Source: Amycolatopsis vastitatis (GTDB lineage Bacteria; Actinomycetota; Actinomycetes; Mycobacteriales; Pseudonocardiaceae). Taken from it: 64,000 nt of DNA. Both the position numbers and the translations under genes were made by a program. Below the pieces are notes generated by a model that worked only from the letters and a program-made list of their open reading frames with translations, did no database searches and was not told the origin of the DNA. This document shows positions 33,641 to 42,254 of this stretch, piece by piece. The DNA lies in the NCBI RefSeq assembly GCF_002234595.1, contig NZ_NMUL01000045.1:1-64000 (forward strand), read 5' to 3'. Within the stretch, counting starts at the first letter, position 1. Each line of letters begins with the position of its first letter.

Positions 33641-34714
33641 TCATCCCGCTCGCTCCAGGCCGACGTCGGGGGGCGCCAGGCCGAATCCGGCCACGCCCGC
33701 CGGGTCGGCGGCCATGGCCAGGCCGAGGAGCCGCTCCGGCGGGAAGCCCAGGCGCAGCACCGTCCTCAAGAGCCCGGCCAGGACGTGGTCCGGATTCGCG
33801 TCCAGCGCGTTGTCCAGCGCCATGCCCGCGAACGTGCCGTCCCCGCGCATGTAGGCCGTGTACCCCAGGAGCGCCGCCGCTTCCGCGCGTGCGGGGGCCG
33901 GCAGCTCGCGGACCAGCGTGAGCCAGAGGTGCTCGGCCGCACGCGCCACCGGGGTACAGGGTGGGACGGCCATTCCGAGGCACTCGTCGCGGATCTCGGG
34001 AAGCGTCAGGGCCTTCGCCAGGAGGACGGCTTCCTCGTCGGTCGGCGGACCCTCGTCGCGGCGCCGGCGGTCGAAGGCGGCCCGGATTTCCGAAGCCGCG
34101 TCGGCGAAACGGGTCGCTTCGGGCCACGGGAGTTCGGGCTGCCGCACCAACAGATCCGCGCGGCGGGCGAGTGCTTCCGGTGAGCGCGGGGCGAGCAGCG
34201 CCGCCAGTTCGTCACGGCTGCCGAAGAGCACCGCGCCGCCTTCGGTGGCGGCCGCGGCCGCCACCGTCGCGCGGGGGTCCGGCAGCTCGCCGCCGCAGTC
34301 CGCGTCGGCGTAACACCCCCACGGCGCGCCCGCCGCGATGTCGGCCACCCACATCGCGTGCAGCACCGGGAGGCCGAACTCGGCCAGCGCCGCCGAAAGC
34401 TTTTCGACGAAGCCCGCGTGGGGCGGCGGGCCGCCGGATCTTCGCCGTCCGCCGACGATCACCAGCGTCACGCCCGTGTGCGGTTCCGCGGCGAACTTCG
34501 GGGCGAGCGCCCGCGCTTGGCGGGCCCTGTCCTCGCGGCGCGGCAGATCACCGCGCAGCACCAGGCCGAGCCGGTTGCCCGCGGGCGCCCGGTGGCCGAT
34601 CACGAGGACGGACTTCTCGGGCCGGAACCCGATCAGGTAAGGAAGCGCGGCCAGCAGCTGCGCGGGGCTTCGGAGGTCGACCGGCGAACGGCCGGCCGGG
34701 GTGGCAGTGGTCAT
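33641..34714 (-). CDS. DUF4192 domain protein
   Basis: A 357-residue protein of an actinobacterial family of unknown function. The N-terminal signature SPAQLLAALPYLIGFRPEKSVLVIGH is characteristic of DUF4192. Alpha-helical segments follow, including LLGYTAYMRGDGTFAGMALDNALDANPDHVLA, which resembles a small tetratricopeptide-like module. No signal peptide or membrane helix is visible. The ATG at 34714 follows GGAGG. It stands alone, divergent from nothing and downstream of the M23 gene. Confidence 0.8.
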   Translation of the reverse strand: MTTATPAGRSPVDLRSPAQLLAALPYLIGFRPEKSVLVIGHRAPAGNRLGLVLRGDLPRREDRARQARALAPKFAAEPHTGVTLVIVGGRRRSGGPPPHAGFVEKLSAALAEFGLPVLHAMWVADIAAGAPWGCYADADCGGELPDPRATVAAAAATEGGAVLFGSRDELAALLAPRSPEALARRADLLVRQPELPWPEATRFADAASEIRAAFDRRRRDEGPPTDEEAVLLAKALTLPEIRDECLGMAVPPCTPVARAAEHLWLTLVRELPAPARAEAAALLGYTAYMRGDGTFAGMALDNALDANPDHVLAGLLRTVLRLGFPPERLLGLAMAADPAGVAGFGLAPPDVGLERAG

Positions 34715-34826
34715 GCCTCCACCGTGGGGCAAGACGAGCCCGGATGGGGCGGTGGCGGCAAATCTGTGGACAAGTGGGGCCGATGTGGACGGATCCCGCC
34801 CGGCGGCCGCCGGGCGGCGCGGTTTT

Positions 34827-34863
34827 GTCGGTGGGGCGGCCTATCCTGCCCGGCCCCACCGAC
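34827..34863 (-). terminator. Hairpin after the M23 peptidase gene
   Basis: GTCGGTGGGGC (34827-34837) pairs exactly with 34853-34863 over a 15-nt loop, 9 bp beyond the stop of the leftward M23 gene. Confidence 0.7.
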
Positions 34864-34872
34864 CGGCCCGGC

Positions 34873-35727
34873 TCAGTCACAGTGCTCGAAACCGCTTTCG
34901 TAGGTGTTGCCGCCCACCGAACCGCCCCACTTCACGCAGGTCGAATCGGCGGTCTTCTTCACCGGCCCGGCGTAGTAGGTGAAGCTGCCGGAGTCGGTCA
35001 CCCGGGTCGCGCCCTGGACCTCGAGGAACGCCGAAACCGCGCTGGCCGTGCCGAGCGAGGTGGCCTTGAGCGTGGTCACGCAGTTCGCCTTGGTGGAAGC
35101 GTTGTACAGCAGGTAGGCCGTGCCCGACGAGTTCGCCAGCGCCTGCTGGTCGACGACGGAGAAGCCGTCGCCGCACACCTCTTCGGCGGAGTACGGGTTG
35201 CCACCGCAGTCGTTCTTGCTGGTGAAGCTGGTGTGCGCGTAGTACGGCACGGAAACCCCGTTCAGGACGGCGCGCTGCGTGATGCCGTTGAGGTTTTCTT
35301 CGAAGTGCAGGTGCGGACCGCTGACGTTGCCGGTCGCGCCGGCCGTGCCGATCTGCTTGCCGCCGGTGACCGCTTGGCCGACCGAAACCGTCTGGGTCGA
35401 CAGGTGCGCGTAGAGGGTGCGCCAGCCGCTGCCGTGGTCGATCTCGATAAACCGGCCGTAGCTCTCGCTCCCCCGGTTCTCCACCCGCGTCACGGTGCCG
35501 GACGCCGACGCGAGCACGGGCATCCCCGTGATGCCCGACTTCTGGAAGTCCACGGCGTTCTGCGGCCTGTGGTCGTCGAAAGTCGCCGCGGTCACGGTGA
35601 CCCCGCACTTGAACGGCACCTGGAAGTTCGGCGCGGCCGAGGCGGTCGCCTGGCCGGCGAGGGTGAGGCCGAGCGCGGGAAGCGCCGCGGCGGCGGCGAG
35701 CAGGGCGAGCCGTCGCAACCTGGACAT
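34873..35727 (-). CDS. Secreted M23 family metallopeptidase
   Basis: A 284-residue preprotein. A signal peptide (RRLALLAAAAALPALGLTLAG) ends near ATASA. The LytM-type domain has H53 and D60 (DHRPQNAVDF), H108 (LYAHLS) and H139/H141 (GPHLHFE), the complete zinc and catalytic set. It should cleave cell-wall peptides or extracellular substrates. Six or so C-terminal cysteines suggest disulfides in the appended domain. The ATG at 35727 follows AGGAGG and is preferred over one ten codons upstream. The gene is divergent from a two-component system. Confidence 0.87.
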   Translation of the reverse strand: MSRLRRLALLAAAAALPALGLTLAGQATASAAPNFQVPFKCGVTVTAATFDDHRPQNAVDFQKSGITGMPVLASASGTVTRVENRGSESYGRFIEIDHGSGWRTLYAHLSTQTVSVGQAVTGGKQIGTAGATGNVSGPHLHFEENLNGITQRAVLNGVSVPYYAHTSFTSKNDCGGNPYSAEEVCGDGFSVVDQQALANSSGTAYLLYNASTKANCVTTLKATSLGTASAVSAFLEVQGATRVTDSGSFTYYAGPVKKTADSTCVKWGGSVGGNTYESGFEHCD

Positions 35728-35821
35728 GGGGAAACCTCCTGACAAACGGGACATCTTGACGTCACCCAGCGAAGTCCGCGCCGGTACATTTTCCGTACAA
35801 GCACCCGGGGAGGACCTCGAA

Positions 35822-36934
35822 ATGACCACTCGACGAGCCCGGCTCCCCCAGGCCCAGGCCTGGTTGCGGTGGGCGTTCGTCGCGGTGCCGATGTTCGCCG
35901 CGATGCCCCGGGCGAACACGCTCGCGTGGATCCTGATCGGGATCACCCTCGTCCTGTCGGTCCCGCTGCTGTGGCTCTACGACATCCGCGAGCGCACCCT
36001 GCCGCCGGCGCTGCTGCTCGCCGTGCTCCTCTGCGCCGGGGTGCTCTGGGCGCTGGTGCCGAACAGCTGGGCGTCGGTGACGATGTTCAGCTGCACCTTC
36101 TTCGTCGTCCTGCGGCAGGCGATCGTCCCGATCGTCCTCGCGGTGGCGCTGGACCTGGGCGCGATCGCGTTCTGGGCGGGTTACCACGACGTCTGGGAAG
36201 GCGCCCTGCCGACGTGCACGATCCTCGCCATCGTCGTGCTGCTCGGCCTCAACCGGCGGACGCGACTGGCCCGGATCGAACAGACCGAACTGGCGCTGGC
36301 CCGCGCCCAGACGGCCACCGAGGAGCACGCGCGCGCCGCCGCCCTCGCCGAACGCGCCCACATCGCCCGCGAACTGCACGACGTCCTGGCGCACTCGCTG
36401 GCCGGGCTGTCGCTGAACCTGCAAGGCGCCCGGCTGATGCTGGTGCGCGACGGGGCGAGCCCGGACGCCGTCGCGCAGATCGAACGGGCCCAGAAGCTGG
36501 CGTCGGAAGGCCTCGCCGAGGCCCGCAAAGCCGTGGCCGCGTTGCGCGAGGACGCCGTTCCGGTCGAACGCACGATCGCCGACCTCCTGGCCGCCTACCG
36601 GCTCGACAGCGGGGCCCGGGCGGACCTGGCGGTCGAGGGTGAGCCGCGCGAGCTCGACCCGGCGGTCGGTACCGCGCTGGTCCGCGCGGTGCAGGAGGCG
36701 CTGGCCAACACGCGCAAGCACGCGGCACGGGCCGACGTCGACGTCACCCTCGGCTACCGGACCGCGGAAGTCGCGCTGACCGTGGCCGACCGGCAGGGCA
36801 GGCGCCCCGCCGACGCGCCGGCGGCAGGCTACGGTTTGCGCGGGATGAGCGAACGGGTCGCGCTGCTCGACGGACAGTTCGAGAGCGGGCCGGGGGAGGA
36901 CGGATGGCGGATTCACCTGACGGTGCCGGCGTGA
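35822..36934 (+). CDS. NarL-type sensor histidine kinase
   Basis: A 370-residue membrane kinase. Five or six hydrophobic segments occupy residues 14-144, followed by a coiled linker and a HisKA_3 dimerisation domain with the phosphoacceptor H186 in ARELHDVLAHSLAGLSL. The ATPase domain has an N-box (VQEALANTRKHA) and GYGLRGMSERVALLDG. The sensing part has almost no outer loop, so an intramembrane or cell-envelope signal is likely. GGGAGG precedes the ATG. It overlaps its response regulator by 31 bp. Confidence 0.87.
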   Translation: MTTRRARLPQAQAWLRWAFVAVPMFAAMPRANTLAWILIGITLVLSVPLLWLYDIRERTLPPALLLAVLLCAGVLWALVPNSWASVTMFSCTFFVVLRQAIVPIVLAVALDLGAIAFWAGYHDVWEGALPTCTILAIVVLLGLNRRTRLARIEQTELALARAQTATEEHARAAALAERAHIARELHDVLAHSLAGLSLNLQGARLMLVRDGASPDAVAQIERAQKLASEGLAEARKAVAALREDAVPVERTIADLLAAYRLDSGARADLAVEGEPRELDPAVGTALVRAVQEALANTRKHAARADVDVTLGYRTAEVALTVADRQGRRPADAPAAGYGLRGMSERVALLDGQFESGPGEDGWRIHLTVPA

Positions 36935-37572
36935 CACTGCGCGTCGTGCTGGCCGACGACCAGGCGGTGGTCCGGGAAGGCCTGGTGACGCTGCTCGGGC
37001 TGCTGCCCGGGATCGAGGTGGTCGGCGCCGCGGCCGACGGGCTGGCCGCGCTCGACCTCGTCGCCGAGCACCACCCCGACGTCGTACTGGTGGACCTGCG
37101 GATGCCGCGCTGCGACGGCGTCGAGACCACCGAGCGCATCCGCGCCGGGCACCCGGACACCGAGGTCGTCGTGCTCACCACCTACGCCGACGACGAATCG
37201 CTGCTGGCCGCGCTGCGCGCCGGGGCCCGCGGGTTCCTCACCAAGGACGCCGACGCCGAGGCCATCGCGCGGGCGCTGCGCTCGGCCGCCGCCGGCCAGT
37301 CCACAGTGGACGGCGAGCTGCAGCGGCGGCTCGTCGAAGCCGCCACCCGCGGTACTCCCCAGCGCGTCAAGGAGATCGAAGGCCTGACCGCCCGCGAGAT
37401 CGAGGTGCTGCGGCTGATCGCGGCCGGGCTGTCCAACACCGAGATCGCCCGCACCCTGGTGGTCAGCGAAGCGACCGTGAAGACCCACGTGAACCACCTG
37501 TTCACCAAGGCCGGGCTGCGCGATCGCGCGCAAGCGGTCGCGTTCGCCTACCGGGCGGGCCTCGCCGGCTGA
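36904..37572 (+). CDS. NarL/LuxR-family response regulator
   Basis: A 222-residue regulator with a receiver domain (phosphoacceptor D64 in VVLVDLRMP, conserved threonine in VVVLTTYAD and lysine in GFLTKDAD). The C-terminal LuxR HTH is LTAREIEVLRLIAAGLSNTE through SEATVKTHVNHLFTKAGLRD. The ATG at 36904 has a strong GGGGGAGGA; a GTG at 36931 is possible. It is the cognate partner of the kinase upstream. Target genes are unknown, but the divergent M23 peptidase is a candidate. Confidence 0.88.
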   Translation: MADSPDGAGVTLRVVLADDQAVVREGLVTLLGLLPGIEVVGAAADGLAALDLVAEHHPDVVLVDLRMPRCDGVETTERIRAGHPDTEVVVLTTYADDESLLAALRAGARGFLTKDADAEAIARALRSAAAGQSTVDGELQRRLVEAATRGTPQRVKEIEGLTAREIEVLRLIAAGLSNTEIARTLVVSEATVKTHVNHLFTKAGLRDRAQAVAFAYRAGLAG

Positions 37573-37576
37573 CCCC

Positions 37577-37773
37577 TCACGGCGCGGGCGGGATGTTCGC
37601 GTTGTGGTGGAAGACGTTCCGCGGGTCGTACGCGGCCTTGATCCGGGCGAGCGCGGGGTGGCGGTCGATCTCCCCGTTCCAGACCGCCCGGGCGACGTCG
37701 TAGCCGGGGCTACCGTCGGTGAGCACCGTGCCGGACAGCCGGGCGCTCTCCAGGGTCGGTTCGGCCGCCGCCG
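37577..37773 (-). pseudogene. Collapsed remnant of a BBE-type FAD-linked oxidase
   Basis: The encoded string reads RLSGTVLTDGSPGYDVARAV, then WNGEIDRHPALARIKAAYDP, then RNVFHHNANIPP before a stop. The first part is the conserved beginning of FAD-linked (berberine-bridge-type) oxidases; the last part is their conserved extreme C-terminus. The roughly 400 residues normally between them, including the whole FAD domain, are missing, joined in frame at HPA/LARIK. No ATG or GTG begins the fragment, and the next gene's stop lies at its upstream end. This is an internal deletion product and should be non-functional. Confidence 0.75.
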
Positions 37774-39579
37774 TCAGCCGAAGGCGGCTCGCAGGGCCGG
37801 CTTGCCGCCCGTGACCGGGAGCGTCACCGACGTCTTCGTGAGGTCGAGGGCCAGCCCGGCGCCCGGCTTCGGCCGCAGCGTGTAGTCGTGGTCGCTGGAC
37901 GCGAGCAGGAACTCCAGCCGGTGCCCGGCTGCGAGGACGTAGTCCTTCGGCATCAGTTCGACGCCGATCCGGTAGGTCTGCCCCGGCGTGATCGGTTCCG
38001 TGCGCGCCGGCGAGGTGCGGTTCTGCGGGTCGGTCCAGCCGCGGCTGATCACGTGGGACGTGCCGTCGGGCGCGCGGTCGAGCAGGATCGCCGAGACGTT
38101 CGCCGCGGGCCGGTCGAACGCCAGCGCCAGGTCGGCACGGGCCGTGCCGGAGAGGCGGACGGGCTGCTTCGCCGGCGGCGTCGCGTAGAGCATGCGGTTG
38201 CCGGACGACGCGAGCCCGGCCAGCTGCTCGATCGTCTTCGAGGAGTCGTCGGCGAGGGTTTCGACGGCCGCCGTGCCCGGAACCGGGTTGCGGGTGTCGA
38301 GGGTGCCCTTCGACCGGCCGCCCGGCCACGGGTACACGCGGACGTCGGAGGTGCCCGGCGCCGGCCAGTCGGCCTCGTCGGTCCACGACTTGTCCTCGCG
38401 CTGGATCGTCGCCTTCGGCTCGTTCTGGATGCCGTTGTCGATGCCGTAGAGGTAATGCGACATCCACTTGTTCAGCGTCGCGAGCCAGACGTCGCGCCGC
38501 AGGTTGTACGGGTCGGCGTGGGCTGCCTGGTGCAGCCAGATCTTGTGCTCGACGCCGTGGGCCTTCAGCGCTTCGTACCACTCGGCGACCTGGTCGGTCT
38601 TGACGTTCCAGTCGTTGAGGCCGTGCACCGCGAGCACCGAGGCGTGCACCTTCGCGACGTCGTTGCGATAGTTCCGGACGTCCCAGAACGGCGTGTAGTC
38701 GCCGGTCACCCGGTCCTGGTCGCGCGTCAGCCCGTCGATCACCGGGCGGCAGACCTGCCGGTCGGCGCGGGTGTAGACGTACTCGGCGAGCACGTCGGCG
38801 TCCTCACCCTGGAACCCGCCGGCCGCGACGACCGCGCCGTCGTTGCGGTAGTACTGGTACCAGCTGGAGATGGCGGCGATCGGCACGATCGTCTCGAGCC
38901 CTTCGACGCCGGTGCTCGCGACAGCGTTGGGCAGCGTCCCGTTGTAGGACACGCCCATCATGCCGGTCTTGCCGGTGCTCCAGTCCGCCTTCGCCGCCGC
39001 ACCCGCGGCGTCCCGCGCCGTCGTGCGGCCGTTGAGCCAGTCGACGACCGAACGGGCGCCGATCGTCTCGTTGACGTCACCGGTGGTCGGGCAGCCGGTC
39101 GAAAGGCCGGTGCCGAGCGATTCGCCGTAGACGACGGCGAACCCGCGCGCGGTGAAGTAGTCCTGGTACCGCCAGGTGATCGGGGTGGCCGGGCCGACGC
39201 CGTGCGCGGCGACGCGCGGGCCGTCCGGGCCGCGGGCGTGGCCGGGCGCGTAAAGCTCGACGTCGACATCGTGGTTGGCGATGTCGTTGCCGCCGGCGTA
39301 GTACGGGCTGGCCTGGTAGACGACCGGCACCTTGAGGCCCTGCTGGGTCGCGCGCGGGCGCACGACCTGGGCGTGCACGAGGTCGTCGGCGCCGTCGTGG
39401 TCGCTGTCGACCGGCGCGGTGACCCAGACGTCCTCGCGCACGACGTCGGCCGGGTCGAACACCGGCTGCGCCTGGCCGCCGGTGAACACCGGGGCGGGCG
39501 GCGCGGCTTCGGCGGTCGCCGCGGTCAGCGGCAGGGTCGCCAGTGCGAGGAGCAGGACTGCGGTTCGTGCGGCTTTCAC
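37774..39579 (-). CDS. Secreted X-Pro dipeptidyl-peptidase / CocE-NonD family hydrolase
   Basis: A 601-residue preprotein with a GTG start and a signal peptide (TAVLLLALATLPLTAATAEA). The S15-type alpha/beta-hydrolase domain has its nucleophile in GVSYNG (about S212), with the acid and histidine in the later VHGLNDWNVKTDQ and LHQAAHADPY. A C-terminal jelly-roll domain (VSAILLDRAPDGTSHVIS, GHRLEFLLASSDHDY) is typical of PepX/CocE enzymes. It probably cleaves proline-containing peptides or esters outside the cell. Confidence 0.87.
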   Translation of the reverse strand: MKAARTAVLLLALATLPLTAATAEAAPPAPVFTGGQAQPVFDPADVVREDVWVTAPVDSDHDGADDLVHAQVVRPRATQQGLKVPVVYQASPYYAGGNDIANHDVDVELYAPGHARGPDGPRVAAHGVGPATPITWRYQDYFTARGFAVVYGESLGTGLSTGCPTTGDVNETIGARSVVDWLNGRTTARDAAGAAAKADWSTGKTGMMGVSYNGTLPNAVASTGVEGLETIVPIAAISSWYQYYRNDGAVVAAGGFQGEDADVLAEYVYTRADRQVCRPVIDGLTRDQDRVTGDYTPFWDVRNYRNDVAKVHASVLAVHGLNDWNVKTDQVAEWYEALKAHGVEHKIWLHQAAHADPYNLRRDVWLATLNKWMSHYLYGIDNGIQNEPKATIQREDKSWTDEADWPAPGTSDVRVYPWPGGRSKGTLDTRNPVPGTAAVETLADDSSKTIEQLAGLASSGNRMLYATPPAKQPVRLSGTARADLALAFDRPAANVSAILLDRAPDGTSHVISRGWTDPQNRTSPARTEPITPGQTYRIGVELMPKDYVLAAGHRLEFLLASSDHDYTLRPKPGAGLALDLTKTSVTLPVTGGKPALRAAFG

Positions 39580-39663
39580 TCAAACCCCCAAGCCGGGCGA
39601 AGCGGACGGATTTCGAGACTTCCGTCCCGGCCTCGGGAGTGTCAAGAGACTAACGTCGGAGGC

Positions 39664-41232
39664 ATGCCGACCGTGGAAGCGCCGATCGCCGCCGTGACCG
39701 TCTACCCGCAGCAGGCCCGGATCACCCGCCGGGGCCGCGTGCCGCTCGACGGTGGATCGCGCCAGACGTTCACCGGGCTGCCCCTGGCGCTCGACCCGGG
39801 CTCGGTGCGCGTCACGGGCACCGGGGCGGCGCTGATCACCGGCGTCGACGTCCGCACCGAGCGGCACGCCGCACCGGCCGACGCGGCGTTGCGGGCGCTC
39901 GTCGAGCAACGGCGTTCGGACCAAGCCACGCTTGACGGCGTCGTGGACGACGAAGCGGCCGAAGCGATGAAGGTGGATCTGCTGACTTCACTCGCGAAGC
40001 GCAGTGGCGGCAGCTTCGCGAAGGCGCTGGCCGCCGGGACCGCTGAGCCGTCACGAGTGGCCGAGGTGACCGACGCGCTGAGCGAGCGGCTGGCCGCGGC
40101 GTTGAAGGCCCGTCGCGTCTTGAGCGAGCGGATCGCCCGGCTGCAGGAGGACCTTGCGGCGCTCGACCGCCGGATCGAGGCGCACAGCGCACGGTCCGAA
40201 CAGGACAGTACGTCCGTCGTCGTGGAGCTGGAGATCTCGGATCCCTCGGGAACGGCCGAGCTGGAACTGTCCTACGTGGTCCCCGGGGCGAGCTGGGAGC
40301 CGGGATACGACGTCCGGGTTCGCGGAACTGACGTCACGGTGATGTCGTACGGGCTGGTCAGCCAGCACACGGGCGAGGACTGGCCGGAATGCGAACTGGC
40401 CCTCTCGACAGCCCGGCCGGCGGTGTCCGTGGTGGTCCCGGAACTTCAGCCGTGGTATCTCGACCGCGTGCGCCCGGTCCCAGTGGCGCCCGCGGCCCCC
40501 GCGGCGGCGTACGGCGGATCGGGCGGCGGCATTCCCGAAGGCGCGCGGGGGCGTTTCGCGGCGTTGGCGTCGGCTCCGGCCATGGCACCGAAGTTCGCGG
40601 CGGTCGAGCAAGGAACGACTGCGGTCACGTACCGGCCGTCGCGCCCGGTGGCGGTTCCTTCGGGGGCGCAGGGACACCGGACGACGTTGGCGCAGCTGGA
40701 TCTCACGGCGTCGCTGGGGCACGTCACGGCGCCGGTGCTGGCCGAAGAGGCTTACCTGCGGGCGACGGTCGTGAACACCTCGGAGCACGCCTTGCGCCCC
40801 GGACGCGCTTCGGTGTTCCACGACGCGGAGTTCGTCGGGACGACTGTGCTGGAGCCGTGGGCACCCGGTGAGGATCTGGAACTGGCGCTGGGCGTCGACG
40901 ACAGGATCCGGGTCGAGCGGGGGCTGGTCCGGCGCACGGCTTCGAAGGCGACGCTGTCCGGGCAGAAGCGGCGGGAGGCGGAGTACCGGATCTCGGTGGG
41001 GAACCACGGGCCGCGTCCCGCTGAAGTGACGGTGCTGGACCAGGCGCCGGTGTCCCGCGACGACACGATCACGGTGAAGGACGTTCGATCGTCACCTGAC
41101 CCGGTCGAGACTTCGGAGCTGGGCGAGTTGACGTGGAAGCTGACGCTGGGGCCGGGCGAGACGGGCGTGGTGACACTTTCGTACCGGGTGGATGTCGCGA
41201 AAGGCGTGGAACTGTCCGGCTGGCGGGAGTAG
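39664..41232 (+). CDS. DUF4139 (mucoidy inhibitor MuiA-like) protein
   Basis: A 522-residue protein with an N-terminal DUF4140-like beta domain (AAVTVYPQQARITRRGRVPL), a helical coiled stretch (RRVLSERIARLQEDLAALDR) and a C-terminal DUF4139 beta domain (ELSYVVPGASWEPGYDVRV, AEYRISVGNHGPRPAEVTVL). The glycine/proline loop around YGGSGGGIPEG is low complexity. Function in actinomycetes is unknown. It has TAACGT 7 nt before the ATG and also a GGAGG close to it, so both leaderless and leadered starts are possible. Confidence 0.8.
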   Translation: MPTVEAPIAAVTVYPQQARITRRGRVPLDGGSRQTFTGLPLALDPGSVRVTGTGAALITGVDVRTERHAAPADAALRALVEQRRSDQATLDGVVDDEAAEAMKVDLLTSLAKRSGGSFAKALAAGTAEPSRVAEVTDALSERLAAALKARRVLSERIARLQEDLAALDRRIEAHSARSEQDSTSVVVELEISDPSGTAELELSYVVPGASWEPGYDVRVRGTDVTVMSYGLVSQHTGEDWPECELALSTARPAVSVVVPELQPWYLDRVRPVPVAPAAPAAAYGGSGGGIPEGARGRFAALASAPAMAPKFAAVEQGTTAVTYRPSRPVAVPSGAQGHRTTLAQLDLTASLGHVTAPVLAEEAYLRATVVNTSEHALRPGRASVFHDAEFVGTTVLEPWAPGEDLELALGVDDRIRVERGLVRRTASKATLSGQKRREAEYRISVGNHGPRPAEVTVLDQAPVSRDDTITVKDVRSSPDPVETSELGELTWKLTLGPGETGVVTLSYRVDVAKGVELSGWRE

Positions 41233-41236
41233 GCGA

Positions 41237-41266
41237 GCCGGCTCGCCCGGAGATGGGCGAGCCGGC
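41237..41266. terminator. 12-bp perfect hairpin between convergent genes
   Basis: GCCGGCTCGCCC (41237-41248) and its exact complement (41255-41266) enclose a 6-nt loop, 5 bp after the DUF4139 stop and 8 bp before the CBS gene stop, so it can serve both strands. Confidence 0.8.
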
Positions 41267-41273
41267 CGGACCA

Positions 41274-41705
41274 CTAACCCTGCGAGATGTAAGCCTGGAG
41301 CTGTTCCTGGCTCTGCTCCAGCTGTTCCATCCGGTTCTTCACGACGTCCCCGATGGAGATGATCCCGGCCAGCCGGCCGTCGACGAGGACGGGGACGTGG
41401 CGGATGCGGCGTTCCGTCATCAGGACCGACAGCTGGTCCACCGAGTCGTCCGGGCCGCAGCTGGCCACCAGTTTCGTCATGATCTCCGACACCGGCCCGT
41501 CGAGCAGGCCGGGGCCGTGCTCGTTCAGCCGGCGGACCACGTCGCGTTCCGAGACGATTCCCGCGATCGAACCGTCCGGGGCGACGACCACCATCGCGCC
41601 GACGTTGTGTTCGGCCAGTCCGGCCAGCAGCGTGGTCACCGTGGTCTCCGGGGTGACCGTCGCGACCGCCGACCCCTTCTTGCGCAGCAGATCCGCAATC
41701 CGCAT
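41274..41705 (-). CDS. Tandem CBS-domain protein
   Basis: A 143-residue protein consisting almost only of two CBS motifs (about residues 8-62 and 74-125), with IAGIVSERDVVRRL and LAGIISIGDVVKNRM as the conserved cores. Such stand-alone pairs bind adenosine nucleotides such as AMP or ATP and modulate partner proteins. The C-terminus is a glutamine-rich helix (LEQSQEQLQAYIS). No partner is evident nearby. Confidence 0.88.
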   Translation of the reverse strand: MRIADLLRKKGSAVATVTPETTVTTLLAGLAEHNVGAMVVVAPDGSIAGIVSERDVVRRLNEHGPGLLDGPVSEIMTKLVASCGPDDSVDQLSVLMTERRIRHVPVLVDGRLAGIISIGDVVKNRMEQLEQSQEQLQAYISQG

Positions 41706-41807
41706 GGCGATCCTTCCCGTCGGTGAGCTGGATCACCACAGGTTAGGGCCACCCGGGCCAGTGCGAAAGTCCGGCAAACGGGGCGTCTTCGTGGTATTCA
41801 AACCGAT

Positions 41808-42254
41808 TCAGGCGAGGCGGCCGGCCAGGTCCTCGACCGCGAGCCGGATCCCGGCGGCGTAGTCGTCGTCGCCCAGGGCGTCGAGGCGGGCACGCGCCAG
41901 CGCGAGCTGGTCGCGGGCCGCGGCCAGGTCGCCGAGCTTGCGGTAGTCCTCGCCCAGGTTGAGGTGCAGCGACGGGTAGAACCCGCGCACCGCCAGCGAC
42001 GAGTGGTACTCCTGCGCCCGCGAGTCGGTCAGCGAGTCGGCCGCCGCCAAGGCCCGCAGGTCCCACTCGAGTTCCTCGGCCGGGTCGTCGCAGACGTCGG
42101 CCATGTGGTGCGCCAGCGCGACGCGGTGCAGCGGGTCGCCGTCCGGGCCGATCGAGGCCCACAACGTCGCGAAGGTCGCGTACGCGCCCGCCCGGTCGCC
42201 GCCGATGTGCTGCCGCAGACCGGCGTCGATCGCCACCATCACGTCGTCGGTCAT
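41808..42254 (-). CDS. Tetratricopeptide-like hypothetical protein
   Basis: A 148-residue all-helical protein. Segments such as HRVALAHHMADVCDD, SLHLNLGEDYRKLGDLAAARDQLALARARL have TPR character. There is no signal or membrane segment. It begins within the stop of the MocR gene (ATGA overlap), so the two are co-translated and may be related in function, although the link is unknown. Confidence 0.72.
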   Translation of the reverse strand: MTDDVMVAIDAGLRQHIGGDRAGAYATFATLWASIGPDGDPLHRVALAHHMADVCDDPAEELEWDLRALAAADSLTDSRAQEYHSSLAVRGFYPSLHLNLGEDYRKLGDLAAARDQLALARARLDALGDDDYAAGIRLAVEDLAGRLA

